This document shows positions 9,199 through 17,935 of a stretch of DNA of 64,000 bases, piece by piece. A program made the translations under genes and the position numbers. Positions within the stretch are counted from its first letter, which is position 1, and the number at the start of each line of letters is the position of its first letter. Source of the DNA: Acidovorax sp. NB1 (GTDB lineage: Bacteria; Pseudomonadota; Gammaproteobacteria; Burkholderiales; Burkholderiaceae_C); contig NZ_BJHU01000057.1 of the NCBI RefSeq assembly GCF_005405905.1, positions 1-64,000 of the forward strand, written 5' to 3'. The notes beneath the pieces are model-generated. The model had not been told where the DNA came from. It did not search any database and was given only the letters and a program-made list of their open reading frames with translations.

Positions 9199-10479
9199 TC
9201 AACCCCGCACCTCGCCCTCGCCCAGCACCACGTACTTGAGCGAGGTCAGCCCTTCGAGGCCCACCGGCCCGCGCGCATGGAACTTGTCGGTGCTGATGCC
9301 AATTTCGGCGCCCAGGCCGTACTCGAAACCATCGGCAAAACGCGTGCTGGCGTTCACCATCACGCTGGCCGAATCCACCTCGCGCAGGAAACGCTGGGCG
9401 TGGACATGGTTCGTCGTCAGGATGGCATCGGTGTGGTGGCTCGAATAGTGGTTGATGTGGGCAATGGCCTCATCAACCCCAGCCACGATCTTCACGCTGA
9501 TGATCGGGGCCAGGTATTCCTCGCTCCAGTCCTGTTCGGTGGCGGGCACCAGGTTGGCACTTGGCACCGACTGCAGGATGGCCAGCGACTCGGGGCAGCC
9601 CCGCATCTCCACGCCCTTGGCGGCGTATACGGCACCGATCTTCGGCAAGAAGTCCGCCGCCACGCCGCGCGCCACCAAGAGGCCTTCGCTCGCGTTGCAG
9701 GGGCTGTACTTGTTCGTTTTGGCGTTGTCGGCCACCTTGACAGCCATGGCGATGTCGCAGGGGTCGTCCACATAGGTGTGGCAGTTGCCGTCCAGGTGCT
9801 TGATGACGGGCACCTTGGCATCGCGGCTGATGCGCTCGATCAGGCCCTTGCCGCCGCGCGGGATGATCACGTCCACAAACTGCGGCATGGCAATGAGCTG
9901 GCCCACGGCCTCGCGGTCGGTGGTCTGCACCAGCTGCACTGCGTCCTGCGGCAGGCCCGCCTCGGCCAGCGCCTGCTGCACCAGCTTGGCCAGCGCCTTG
10001 TTCGAGTCAATCGCCTCGGAGCCGCCACGCAGGATGCAGGCGTTGCCGCTCTTGATGGACAGCGACGCGGCCTCGATGGTCACGTTGGGCCGGCTCTCGT
10101 AGATCATGCCGAACACACCAATCGGCACGCGCATCTGCCCCACGCGGATGCCGCTAGGCTGCTGCTTCATGCCCAGGATCTCGCCAATGATGTCGGGCAT
10201 GGCGGCGAGTTGTTCGCAGCCTTCGGCGCAGGTCTCCAGCACCTTGGGGCTGAGCTTGAGGCGGTCCACCATGGGCTCGGCCAGCCCGGCGGCGCGGGCG
10301 CGCTCCAGGTCCTTGGCGTTGTCGATCTGCAGCGCATCCACGTTCTCGCGCAGCAGCCGGGCCAGCGCCTTGAGTGCTTTGTTTTTGATAGCTGCTGGCG
10401 CTTTGGCCATCAGCGCAGAGGCCGTTTTGGCCTGGAGACCAAGAGAATGCGTGTATTCAGCGACGTGGAGGGCGTTCAT
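9199..10479 (-). CDS. proA: Gamma-glutamyl phosphate reductase
   Basis: NADPH-dependent reduction of gamma-glutamyl phosphate to glutamate semialdehyde, the second step of proline synthesis. The 426-residue protein shows [15 protein letters not shown] near 115, the nucleophile region [16 protein letters not shown] near 265, and the C-terminal [19 protein letters not shown] chose the ATG at 10479 (MNALHVAEY) over 10497 by family alignment; neither has a good ribosome-binding site. Residues 17-34 are encoded by a copy of the dispersed repeat, with no change in length compared with E. coli ProA. No proB is nearby. Confidence 0.95.
   Translation of the reverse strand: MNALHVAEYTHSLGLQAKTASALMAKAPAAIKNKALKALARLLRENVDALQIDNAKDLERARAAGLAEPMVDRLKLSPKVLETCAEGCEQLAAMPDIIGEILGMKQQPSGIRVGQMRVPIGVFGMIYESRPNVTIEAASLSIKSGNACILRGGSEAIDSNKALAKLVQQALAEAGLPQDAVQLVQTTDREAVGQLIAMPQFVDVIIPRGGKGLIERISRDAKVPVIKHLDGNCHTYVDDPCDIAMAVKVADNAKTNKYSPCNASEGLLVARGVAADFLPKIGAVYAAKGVEMRGCPESLAILQSVPSANLVPATEQDWSEEYLAPIISVKIVAGVDEAIAHINHYSSHHTDAILTTNHVHAQRFLREVDSASVMVNASTRFADGFEYGLGAEIGISTDKFHARGPVGLEGLTSLKYVVLGEGEVRG
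10378..10430 (+). repeat. Dispersed repeat copy G, inside proA
   Basis: Plus-strand TTTGATAGCTGCTGGCGCTT, then GGCCATCAGCGCAGAGGCCG and TTTTGG. It encodes ProA residues 17-34 on the minus strand. It is a close match to the right half of the intergenic copies, including the AGCGCAGAGGCCG core. Confidence 0.65.
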
Positions 10480-10542
10480 CTGGCGATTTTGCCGCACTTG
10501 GCTTTACCCTTGCGGCCTAGCCCTACTCGCATCCCCTTGGCC

Positions 10543-10827
10543 ATGACCGACACCGCCCCCACCCAGCTCGCCACCCTGACCGAAGCCCTGCAGGCCTTTG
10601 AACGCGGCGACCACACCGCCGCCGCCCTGAGCACCCTGGCCCGCCAGCAAACCGCCCTGCTCGCCACCCTGCCCCCGCGCTATGGCGAGGTACTGCTGAA
10701 CCTGCTGGACCGGCTGGAATCGAGCGCGCTGTTTTCAGAGGAAAGCTGCTCGTTCAGCCAGAAGGACCTGGTGGCGAATTTGCAGATGTGGGCGGAGAAG
10801 GCGCGGGGGGTGCTGGGCGCCGCCTGA
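10543..10827 (+). CDS. Small conserved-looking protein of unknown function
   Basis: A 94-residue acidic, probably all-helical cytoplasmic protein (MTDTAPTQLATLTEALQAF...). It has no signal peptide or membrane segment. The C-terminal part EESCSFSQKDLVANLQMW may form a compact domain. It starts at an ATG divergent from proA, with a 63-base shared upstream region, and codon use is like its neighbours. The only plausible rivals are long overlapping frames antisense to proA, which have no support. I do not recognise the family. Confidence 0.6.
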   Translation: MTDTAPTQLATLTEALQAFERGDHTAAALSTLARQQTALLATLPPRYGEVLLNLLDRLESSALFSEESCSFSQKDLVANLQMWAEKARGVLGAA

Positions 10828-10831
10828 GCCG

Positions 10832-10888
10832 TTACTACTCTTTTTATAGCATCCAGCGCTTGATGGACGAGCGCAGAAGCACATTTTG
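10832..10888 (+). repeat. Dispersed repeat copy F
   Basis: TTTTTATAGCATCCAGCGCT followed by TGATGGACGAGCGCAGAAGC and ACATTTTGG, directly after the stop of the small gene and before the caspase-like gene ends. This copy has the clearest second inverted repeat: GCGCT-TGATGGACG-AGCGC. Confidence 0.75.
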
Positions 10889-10899
10889 GTAAAGGTTTC

Positions 10900-12423
10900 T
10901 CAGCCCGGACCGGGCTCGAAGCGGGTCATCTCGCGCATCCAGCTGGCATCCCTGCCATCCCGCGTGCGGCCTTTGCGGACGTACTTCACCAAGCGGCCGT
11001 CGGAAGTCACCCAGTTGGTGATCTGAGCAAACAGCCCCGACTCGGTGCGCATCTTGGTGTCGATGCGCCAGGCCTTGAAGCGGCCTGCTGGCACCTCGAC
11101 CTCCTCATAGCCCACGACAAAGCTGTCCTCTTCCGTCCAGCCACGCACATTGCGGTTCGGCACCAGGAAGTTGGACCGCGTGGCCCACCGCTTGCCCAGC
11201 TGGATCTCCCCCACGGGCAGGGTCTGCACGGGCGGATCGAACTCCAGGCCCTGGTCGTTTTTCACGGTCGCCCCGCCCACAGTCCAGACGACCTTGCCGC
11301 CGTTGAATTCGATCAACTCGTCGGTGACCGAGGTGACTTTCAGGGTCTCCCGCTTTTGCTCCAGCTGGGTGAGCAGGTCGCGGTAGACGTATTCCGTGGT
11401 GTCGCCCACCCGGATGGTGCGCCGGGTGATGGCATCGCGGCCCTGCACCGGCGTTGCCGTGACCTTGGCCACGTCGAGACGTTGCAGCTTGTCCTGCGCC
11501 GTCTCGCTGATGAGGCCACTGGGGTATTTGTTCAGGAACTCATAAAAATCGTTGGCAACCCGCGATGTCTTGATCTTGTCCCAGTCGGCCTTTTCCTGCG
11601 GGAAAGCTGCCTCGCGCGCTTTCTCCAGCGGGGCGACGGAGGCCGGCTTGGGTTCGTTGAAGAAAAAATCGTCTTCGAGGCTGGTGCTTTCCCAGGGGAT
11701 CTGGCGGCCCCCGCTTTTCTGGCGCACCTGCAGGCGCACGCGCTTGAAAACGTCTTCGATGCGGGTCGCAGGCTTGGCCAGCTCCTGCACCAGGAAACCG
11801 GTGTACAGGCCATTGCCGCCCTCGCCATCGTCGGCCACGTTGCCCGGCGCGGTGGCATAGGCCAGGAAGGTTCCCGGCGGGGCATCCTGCTGGGCCAGCC
11901 CCTTACTGGTTCCCGCGCCCTGGAACGGGTTGTCACGGCAGGCGTCGAGCACCACGATGTTCATGCGGTTCCCCGCCGCCTTGAAGCCCGCGATCACCGC
12001 GCTGACATCCACCGACTGGGCGGGAACATCGGCCGCCGTGCGCAGCGTGGCATCCACGGGAACCATGTAGTTGCGCCAGTCCAGCTGCAGCCCGTGGCCC
12101 GCGTAGTACAGCATCCCCACCCCCTGCTTGCCGCGCAGCGCCGCAGAAACCAGCTCCAGGGCATCGGTCATCTGGGCGCGGGACCCATCACGCACCTCCA
12201 CCACCGTGAACCCCACCTTGCGCAGCAGGGCGCCCATGGCCTGGGCATCGTTGAGCGGATTGGACAACGCTGCACCACCCGGATAGGACGCATTGCCGAT
12301 GACCAGCGCGATGCGGACATCGAGCGGCGCCTGGGCTGCGGCAGAGAACCCCGCCAGCGCCAGGGCCACAAGGCCGATGTGCAGGGAGGACCGGATACGG
12401 AAGATCGGACGGGGCATCGGCAA
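10900..12423 (-). CDS. Exported caspase-like (C14/metacaspase) protein
   Basis: A 507-residue protein with an N-terminal signal sequence (hydrophobic residues 14-30, cleavage likely after AAAQA). A caspase-fold domain follows, starting RIALVIGNASYP. The catalytic pair is present: His110 in YYAGHG and Cys162 in LDACRDNPF. From about residue 265 there is a second region of some 240 residues that I cannot assign, rich in beta-type segments and ending WMREMTRFEPGPG. Bacterial metacaspase-like peptidases usually prefer basic P1 residues; the target here is unknown. It is transcribed after holA, 38 bases downstream of it. The signal peptide makes a periplasmic or exported role likely. Confidence 0.85.
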   Translation of the reverse strand: MPMPRPIFRIRSSLHIGLVALALAGFSAAAQAPLDVRIALVIGNASYPGGAALSNPLNDAQAMGALLRKVGFTVVEVRDGSRAQMTDALELVSAALRGKQGVGMLYYAGHGLQLDWRNYMVPVDATLRTAADVPAQSVDVSAVIAGFKAAGNRMNIVVLDACRDNPFQGAGTSKGLAQQDAPPGTFLAYATAPGNVADDGEGGNGLYTGFLVQELAKPATRIEDVFKRVRLQVRQKSGGRQIPWESTSLEDDFFFNEPKPASVAPLEKAREAAFPQEKADWDKIKTSRVANDFYEFLNKYPSGLISETAQDKLQRLDVAKVTATPVQGRDAITRRTIRVGDTTEYVYRDLLTQLEQKRETLKVTSVTDELIEFNGGKVVWTVGGATVKNDQGLEFDPPVQTLPVGEIQLGKRWATRSNFLVPNRNVRGWTEEDSFVVGYEEVEVPAGRFKAWRIDTKMRTESGLFAQITNWVTSDGRLVKYVRKGRTRDGRDASWMREMTRFEPGPG

Positions 12424-12461
12424 CGCTCCTGCAACACGGGTTGAAAATTCAGGGAATCACT

Positions 12462-13517
12462 TTACCGCGCCGCCTGCGTCAACCTGCACACCTGCAGCGC
12501 CAGCCTTTGCAGCGCCTGCCAGCCGTCCTGCGGCCAATCGGGCTGCTTGAGGCCTTTGACGATGCCATCCACCGTGTGGGCCGACTGCAGCAGGCGCGCC
12601 AGGGCGGCGTCGCTGGCCTTGGGCAGGATGCGCTCGAACAAGCGCTCCTTGGGGCCCCAGATGCGGTTTTCGCGCAGAGCCATGGGCAGGGGGCGGCCGG
12701 CGTTCATGGCGTCTTTCACGCGCTTCAAGGCGCGGATGTCTTCGGCCAGCGCCCAGTGCACCAGCACCTCGGCCTCGCCCTCGGCCTGCAGGCCGTCGAG
12801 CATGCGCTGCACGCGGGCGGTGTGGCCCGACAGCACGGATTCGGAGAGCTTGAACACGTCGTAGCGCGCCACATTGAGCACGGCGGCCTCGACCTGGGCC
12901 TGGGTCAGTTCGCCCGCCGGGTGCAGCAGCGCGAGCTTTTGAATTTCCTGGTGCGCAGCCAGCAGGTTGCCTTCCACCCGGTCGGCAAAAAACTGCAGGG
13001 TGCGCTGGCCTTCCTCGCCTGCCACCACGCGCTGGCCCTGCGCGGCCAGGCGCTGGGCGATCCACTGCGGCAGCATGCCGCGCTCGATGGGGTCGATCTG
13101 AATAGAGACGCCGCAGCCTTCCAGCGCGGCAAACCAGGCGCCGGTGCGTGTGGCCTTGTCCAGGCGCGGCAGCATCACCAGCGTGAGGGTGCTGTCGTTG
13201 CCGCGTGCGGATTCGGCCACCTGCTGCAGGGCCACGCTGCCGTCCTTGCCGGGCTTGCCCGAGGGGATGCGGATCTCGACGATCTGCTTGTCGGCAAACA
13301 GGCTGAGCGAGCCACCGGCGGCCAGCACGGCGCTCCAGTCGAAATGGGCGCCCGCCACGGTGTAACTGCTGCGCTCGGTGTAGCCCTGGGCGCGGGCCGT
13401 GGCGCGGATGGCGTCGGCGGCTTCCTGCTGCAGCAAAGGCTCGTCGCCATGCAAGACATAAAGCGGCGACAGGCCCCGTTGAAGATGCTGAGAGAGTTGG
13501 GCCAGGGCGACTTGCAT
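12462..13517 (-). CDS. holA: DNA polymerase III subunit delta
   Basis: Delta opens the beta clamp in the clamp-loader complex. The 351-residue product begins MQVALAQLSQHLQRGLSPLY and has the family's N-terminal YVLHGDEPLLQQEAADAIRA segment, then LFADKQIVEIRIPSGKPG, the RLAAQGQRV region and the C-terminal helical domain. The frame is open far upstream to 13856, but alignment fixes the ATG at 13517. In many Burkholderiales holA directly follows lptE. Here lptE lies 12 kb away with the accessory metabolic module between them. The upstream 209 bases are shared with the divergent arginase gene. Confidence 0.95.
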   Translation of the reverse strand: MQVALAQLSQHLQRGLSPLYVLHGDEPLLQQEAADAIRATARAQGYTERSSYTVAGAHFDWSAVLAAGGSLSLFADKQIVEIRIPSGKPGKDGSVALQQVAESARGNDSTLTLVMLPRLDKATRTGAWFAALEGCGVSIQIDPIERGMLPQWIAQRLAAQGQRVVAGEEGQRTLQFFADRVEGNLLAAHQEIQKLALLHPAGELTQAQVEAAVLNVARYDVFKLSESVLSGHTARVQRMLDGLQAEGEAEVLVHWALAEDIRALKRVKDAMNAGRPLPMALRENRIWGPKERLFERILPKASDAALARLLQSAHTVDGIVKGLKQPDWPQDGWQALQRLALQVCRLTQAAR

Positions 13518-13726
13518 GCGGCAAAGTTTATCGCCTCGCCCCACCGGGTTTTGTGCAAATGGCCAGAGCGCGGCTGCACAGTGCACAAAAGCCGTGGCGG
13601 ACTGATCAGCCCGCGCACTGTTCATTGGCACCCAAAGCCCCGAGAATGCCCGGGCGCCACCGCCCGCGCTGCGGCCTGGCCCACCGCGGCCCTTGTCCAC
13701 CCTGCCCGTCCAGAAAGCCTTTGACC

Positions 13727-14680
13727 ATGCCCCCCAACACCCTGCGCAGCGCCCAGCCCACCAGCCTGATCGGGGCCCCCACCGACATCGGCGCCGGGGC
13801 ACGCGGTGCATCCATGGGCCCCGAGGCCCTGCGCGTGGCGGGCTTGCAGGCGGCACTGGAGCTGCATGGGCTGCAGGTGTTTGACCGGGGCAACCTGAGC
13901 GGCCCCTCCAACCCCTGGCAGCCCCCGGTGGACGGCTACCGCCACCTGCCCGAGGTGGCGCAGTGGAACCGGCTGGTGTACGACGCCGTGTATGCCGAGC
14001 TGCAGCTGGGCCACCTGCCCATCATGCTGGGCGGCGACCACAGCCTGGGCCTGGGCAGCATCAGCGCCGTGGCCCGCCACTGCGCCGAAAGTGGCAAGAA
14101 GCTGCGCGTGCTGTGGCTCGATGCGCATGCCGACTTCAACACCAGCGAACTCACCCCCAGCGGCAACGTGCACGGCATGCCCGTGGCCTGTCTGTGCGGC
14201 TTTGGCCCGACCGAGCTGACACAGCTGGCGGCCATGCCCGGCGGTGGCCCGGCGCTGCGGCCCGAGCAGATCCGCCAGATCGGCATCCGCAGCGTGGACG
14301 AGGGCGAAAAGCGCTTTGTGCACGAGCAGGGCCTGGAGGTGTTTGACATGCGCGCCATCGACGAGGTGGGCATGCGCCAAGTGATGGAGCGCGCACTGGC
14401 GGGCATGGACGCCCACACCCACCTGCATGTGAGCTTTGACGTGGATTTTCTGGACCCCGACATTGCGCCCGGCGTGGGCACCACGGTGCCCGGCGGCCCG
14501 ACCTACCGCGAGGCGCAACTGTGCATGGAGATGATTGCCGACAGCGGCCGCCTGGCCTCGCTCGACATCGTGGAGCTGAACCCGGCCCTGGACGTGCGCA
14601 ACAAGACCGCCGTGCTGGCGGTGGACCTGGTGGAGTCGCTGTTTGGCAAGAGCACGCTGATGCGCACACGGCCGGTGTGA
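13727..14680 (+). CDS. rocF: Arginase family protein
   Basis: Hydrolyses arginine to ornithine and urea, or a related guanidino substrate. The 317-residue protein carries the binuclear manganese ligands: His105 in GGDHS, Asp132/His134/Asp136 in LDAHADFN, and Asp238/Asp240 in SFDVDFLDPD. Total length and the SNVHGMP-like SGNVHGMPVA loop favour arginase over agmatinase. The ATG at 13727 fits the family start (MPPNTLRSAQPTSLIGAPTD...). It is divergent from holA and convergent with the PfkB kinase. It could be a separate function that entered the locus together with the D-amino-acid genes. Confidence 0.88.
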   Translation: MPPNTLRSAQPTSLIGAPTDIGAGARGASMGPEALRVAGLQAALELHGLQVFDRGNLSGPSNPWQPPVDGYRHLPEVAQWNRLVYDAVYAELQLGHLPIMLGGDHSLGLGSISAVARHCAESGKKLRVLWLDAHADFNTSELTPSGNVHGMPVACLCGFGPTELTQLAAMPGGGPALRPEQIRQIGIRSVDEGEKRFVHEQGLEVFDMRAIDEVGMRQVMERALAGMDAHTHLHVSFDVDFLDPDIAPGVGTTVPGGPTYREAQLCMEMIADSGRLASLDIVELNPALDVRNKTAVLAVDLVESLFGKSTLMRTRPV

Positions 14681-14709
14681 GGAGCGGCCCAGCCGCGACA
14701 CACACATCA

Positions 14710-14766
14710 ACTATTAATTTGATAGCTACAAAGGCATGATGGTCGCGCGGTAACGGCCATTTTTTC
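14710..14766 (+). repeat. Dispersed repeat copy B
   Basis: ACTATTAATTTGATAGCTAC, then AAAGGCATGATGGTCGCGCG and TAACGGCCATTTTTT. It lies in the convergent gap after arginase. This copy belongs to the variant with GGTCGCGCG in the centre, like copies A, C and E. Confidence 0.7.
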
Positions 14767-14782
14767 TCAGAACCCGTCGCCC

Positions 14783-14819
14783 CACCCGTTCAGACAGCAG
14801 GCCGCAGCCCGAACGGGTG
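14783..14819. terminator. Hairpin between convergent arginase and PfkB genes
   Basis: A perfect nine-base stem, CACCCGTTC at 14783-14791 pairing with GAACGGGTG at 14811-14819, around a 19-base loop. It sits between convergent genes but has no adjoining T tract, so termination is inferred from position only. Confidence 0.35.
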
Positions 14820-14836
14820 AGCGCGGCGGCGCGGCG

Positions 14837-15796
14837 CTACAGAAGCGCCTGCACTAGCTGCGCGGTAGGCAGCGGCGCCACGGCGCCAAAACCCTGCACG
14901 GTGAGCGATGCCGCCGTGTTGGCATAGCGCACGGCAGCGGCCAGGTCGTCACCCAGCGCCAAGCGCGCGAGCAAGTTGCCATCGAAGCAGTCGCCTGCCC
15001 CCGTGGCATCCACCAGCGCCACGCTGCGGCCCGCCACACGCTGGCGTGGCACAGCGGGGTCGGCGCTGCTCAGCAACACCCCATCGGCCCCGAGCTTGAC
15101 GACCACCGTGGCGGCGCCCTGCGCGTGGCCCCAGTCGGCAATGGCATCGGCATCGTGCAGGCCCAGCAGCGCGGCCATGTCATCGAGCCCCGGCAGGAAG
15201 ATGTCGCACAGCGACACCGCATGCGCGATGCAGGCCCGCGCCCGCGCCAGGGGCCAGAGCTTGAGGCGCAGGTTGGGGTCGAACGCCACGCGCGCACCGG
15301 CGGCCCGGGCCACGCGCATGGCCTCATAGGCCGTGTCGCACGCCGAGGCTGACACTGCCAGCGAGATGCCCGACACATGCAGGATGCGGCACTGCTGCAG
15401 CACGGCAGCGGGCCCATCCACCGATTCATCTGCCAGCCACGCGGGTGCCATGCGGCTCGCGGCCGAGCCCGCGCGCAGGTAGCTGAACTCATGCCCCGCT
15501 GCACCGTGCGTCACAAAGTAGATGCCCGTGGGGTGCTGCGCATCGCGCTCCACCGCCGTGGTGTCCACGCCCTCGCGCGCCCACAGGTCCAGCAGGGCCT
15601 GGCCAAAGGCATCGCTGCCCAGGCGCGTAAGGTATGCAGTGCGTGCGCCCGCGCGGGCGGCAGCGATCACGGCGTTGCTGGTGTCGCCCCCAAAGCCCTG
15701 CAGGTACTGCGGCTCGCCGGGGCGGGTCTGGTTGAACTCCACCAGCGCCTCGCCCAGCGCCACCACGTCCCACGCGGGTTGTTTGGCCGTGGTCAT
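14837..15796 (-). CDS. PfkB-family sugar kinase (2-keto-3-deoxygluconate kinase-like)
   Basis: A 319-residue ribokinase-fold enzyme. The N-terminal GEALVEF and GGDTSNAVIAAARAG motifs bind the sugar, and the C-terminal DATGAGDCFDGN motif at 263-274 holds the catalytic base Asp269. Closest resemblance is to 2-keto-3-deoxygluconate kinases. No other Entner-Doudoroff or uronate gene is present, so the substrate is uncertain. It follows ridA after only three bases and shares its promoter. The nearby RpiR regulator has a SIS domain that senses phosphosugars, so this kinase might make the inducer. That link is inference. Confidence 0.82.
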   Translation of the reverse strand: MTTAKQPAWDVVALGEALVEFNQTRPGEPQYLQGFGGDTSNAVIAAARAGARTAYLTRLGSDAFGQALLDLWAREGVDTTAVERDAQHPTGIYFVTHGAAGHEFSYLRAGSAASRMAPAWLADESVDGPAAVLQQCRILHVSGISLAVSASACDTAYEAMRVARAAGARVAFDPNLRLKLWPLARARACIAHAVSLCDIFLPGLDDMAALLGLHDADAIADWGHAQGAATVVVKLGADGVLLSSADPAVPRQRVAGRSVALVDATGAGDCFDGNLLARLALGDDLAAAVRYANTAASLTVQGFGAVAPLPTAQLVQALL

Positions 15797-15799
15797 GGC

Positions 15800-16189
15800 T
15801 CAGCCGCGCGGCTTGTAGGCCGTCACGTCGATCTCGACCTTGGCGTCGATCATCAGGCGCGACTCGACCGTGGAGCGTGCGGGGCGGTGGTCGCCAAAAC
15901 ACTCCATGTACACGCGGTTGAAGCTGCCGAAGTCGCGCGCATCGGCCAGCCAGACACTGACCTTGGCCACATCGGCCAGGGTGCAATCGGCCAGGGCCAA
16001 AGCATCTTTGACGCGCTGGAACACCTGGCGTGTCTGCGCCTCGATGCCGCCGACAACGACCTGGCCCTGGTCGTCGGTGGGCACCTGGCCCGAGACAAAA
16101 ACGAAGTCGCCAGCACGGGTGGCGGGCGAGAGGGGGCGTGCGAGGCGATCGGACGCGAGCGGCGCTTGGCCGAGGGTTTCTACTGGCAT
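15800..16189 (-). CDS. RidA-family enamine/imine deaminase
   Basis: A 129-residue member of the YjgF/YER057c/UK114 family. These trimeric enzymes hydrolyse reactive enamines such as 2-aminoacrylate released by PLP enzymes. Visible family features are the FVFVSGQVPTDDQG stretch, the QVFQRVKDAL helix, VSVWLADARDF and the ARSTVESRLMIDAKVEIDV segment, which includes the conserved arginine. The ATG at 16189 has a strong AAAGGAG site. It is first in a two-gene unit with the PfkB kinase and is divergent from the ABC transporter. A PLP-dependent deaminase in the same module gives it an obvious partner. Confidence 0.87.
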   Translation of the reverse strand: MPVETLGQAPLASDRLARPLSPATRAGDFVFVSGQVPTDDQGQVVVGGIEAQTRQVFQRVKDALALADCTLADVAKVSVWLADARDFGSFNRVYMECFGDHRPARSTVESRLMIDAKVEIDVTAYKPRG

Positions 16190-16206
16190 GAAAAACGCTC
16201 CTTTGA

Positions 16207-16219
16207 GTAAAGATATTAC
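16207..16219. promoter_or_regulatory. Candidate RpiR operator, ridA side
   Basis: GTAAAGATATTAC, an inverted repeat GTAA-N5-TTAC ending 18 bases upstream of ridA. On the minus strand it reads GTAATATCTTTAC, matching the second site at 16281. It may overlap a TAATAT -10 element for ridA. Confidence 0.5.
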
Positions 16220-16280
16220 ACACTTCCTTCCAGAAATGCCCATCTCGTTCGCAATTCTGGCATCGAATGTGCTTATTCGT

Positions 16281-16293
16281 GTAATCCTATTAC
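16281..16293. promoter_or_regulatory. Candidate RpiR operator, transporter side
   Basis: GTAATCCTATTAC, a perfect palindrome with five-base arms and a three-base centre, 13 bases before the ATG of the binding-protein gene. Its centre is 74 bases from the first site. The shape resembles the TGTAAT-N-ATTACA type boxes known for HexR, another RpiR-family regulator. Confidence 0.55.
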
Positions 16294-16306
16294 TTCGAGG
16301 TGTGCA

Positions 16307-17917
16307 ATGCAAACGTCTGGAACCAATCTGGTGCAGCATCCGCTGCCAACGCTTGAACTGCGGGGCCGCCGCAACCTGCTGGGCGCTGCGGCGCTGACCG
16401 CCGCCCTCACCCTGGCCTGCAGCGCCAGCTGGGCCCAAACGGCCCCCGCCACCCCATCCAAGGGCGGCGCCGCCAACCTCGCCATGGTGGGCGAGCCCCA
16501 GGGCCTGGACCCCATGGTGAGCACCGCCGACCTGGTGGGCACCATCATGCAGCACGTGTACGAGCCGCTGTACACCTTCGACGCCAACTGGGCCATCGCC
16601 CCCATGCTGGCCGAGGGCCTGCCCACCGTCTCCAAGGACGGGCTGACCTACACCATTCCCCTGCGCAAGGGCGTGAAGTTCCACAACGGCCGCGAGATGA
16701 CGGCCGAGGACGTGGTGGCCTCGCTGCAGCGCTGGATGGAGCTGAACCCCCGTGGCAAGGCCGTGGGCAAGGAAGTGGCCTCGCTCACCGCCAAGGGCGC
16801 ACTGGCGGTGGAACTGAAGCTGAAAAATCCTTACGCCCCGCTGCTAGCCCAGCTGGCCCTGCCCAGCGGCATGGCCGCCATCATGGCCAAGGAGAGCATT
16901 GCGCCCCAGCTCAAGGACTTCATCGGCACCGGCCCTTACCAGTTCAAGGAACGCCGCCCCGACCAGTTCACCGTGCTGGTGCGTTTTGACGGCTACGCCA
17001 GCCGCAAGGAAGCCGCCAGCGGCTACGCAGGCAAGCGCGAGGCGCTGCTCGATGAACTGCGCTTTGTGCCCGTACCCAGCGCCAATACGCGCGTCGAAGG
17101 CGCGCTCTCGGGCCAGTTCCAGTACGCAGACCTGCTGCCCGTGGAGGCCATTGGCCGCGTCGAAAAAGGCGCCCCCGCCGTGGTGCCCATCGTGACCAAG
17201 AACTTTGGCTTTCCGTACATCGTGTTCAACACCAAGGAAGGCGTGCTGGCCTCGCAGCCCCTGCGCCGCGCGGTGCAGACCGCCGTGGGCACGGGCGAGC
17301 TGCTGGCCGCAGGCTTTGGCGACAACCGATTCTTTGTGGTGGAGCCCAACTTCTTCCCCAAGGGCACGCCGTATTACTCGGACGCTGGCAGCAAGCTCTA
17401 CAACGAGCGCAACCCGCAAGCCGCCAAGGACCAGGCAGCCAAGGCCAGCTACGGCGGCCAGCCCGTGCGCATCATGGCCAGCCGCCAGTACGAGTTCCAC
17501 TACAACATGGCGCTAGTGATGTCCGAGCAGCTCAAGAAGGCGGGCTTCAAGACCGAGCTGCAGGTGGTGGACTGGGCCACGCTGGTGCAGCGCCGCAACG
17601 ACCCCAAGCTGTGGGACGTGTACTTCACCCACTCGGGCCTGTTCCCCGAGCCCATGCTCTCGCCGCCACAGCTGGGTGATGGCGCGCCAGGCTGGTGGGA
17701 CTCGGCCGACAAGAAGGCCGCGCTGGCTGCCTTCAACCAGGAGACCAACCCTGCCAAGCGCGGCCCGCTGTGGGGCAAGGTGCAGCAGGTGGTGTACGAC
17801 GAAGTGCCGTTCATCGAAGTGGGCAAGTTCAATGGCTTGTCGGCCCGCTCGGCCAAGCTGCAAGGCTACACACCGGCCATCTGGCCGTTCTTCTGGAACA
17901 CGGGACTGGCCAAGTAA
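16307..17917 (+). CDS. ABC transporter substrate-binding protein, family 5
   Basis: Periplasmic receptor of the peptide/opine/nickel class, 536 residues. The signal sequence contains GRRNLLGAA and a hydrophobic run ending ASWAQ, so export could be by Tat or Sec. The mature protein shows GEPQGLDPM, YEPLYTFDANWAIAPMLAEG, LRKGVKFHNGREMTAEDV and TGPYQF, all typical of family 5. The ATG at 16307 has a GAGGTG site. It is the first gene of a tight plus-strand operon running through the D-aminoacylase. The cargo is probably a peptide or N-acyl amino acid, judged from the downstream enzymes. Confidence 0.9.
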   Translation: MQTSGTNLVQHPLPTLELRGRRNLLGAAALTAALTLACSASWAQTAPATPSKGGAANLAMVGEPQGLDPMVSTADLVGTIMQHVYEPLYTFDANWAIAPMLAEGLPTVSKDGLTYTIPLRKGVKFHNGREMTAEDVVASLQRWMELNPRGKAVGKEVASLTAKGALAVELKLKNPYAPLLAQLALPSGMAAIMAKESIAPQLKDFIGTGPYQFKERRPDQFTVLVRFDGYASRKEAASGYAGKREALLDELRFVPVPSANTRVEGALSGQFQYADLLPVEAIGRVEKGAPAVVPIVTKNFGFPYIVFNTKEGVLASQPLRRAVQTAVGTGELLAAGFGDNRFFVVEPNFFPKGTPYYSDAGSKLYNERNPQAAKDQAAKASYGGQPVRIMASRQYEFHYNMALVMSEQLKKAGFKTELQVVDWATLVQRRNDPKLWDVYFTHSGLFPEPMLSPPQLGDGAPGWWDSADKKAALAAFNQETNPAKRGPLWGKVQQVVYDEVPFIEVGKFNGLSARSAKLQGYTPAIWPFFWNTGLAK

Positions 17918-17935
17918 GCAGGGGCAGACAGCACC

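Noticed and set aside
8752..10542. Upstream part of a 691-codon plus-strand frame
   Set aside because: It is antisense to trkA and proA; only the last 94 codons beyond proA are a plausible gene.
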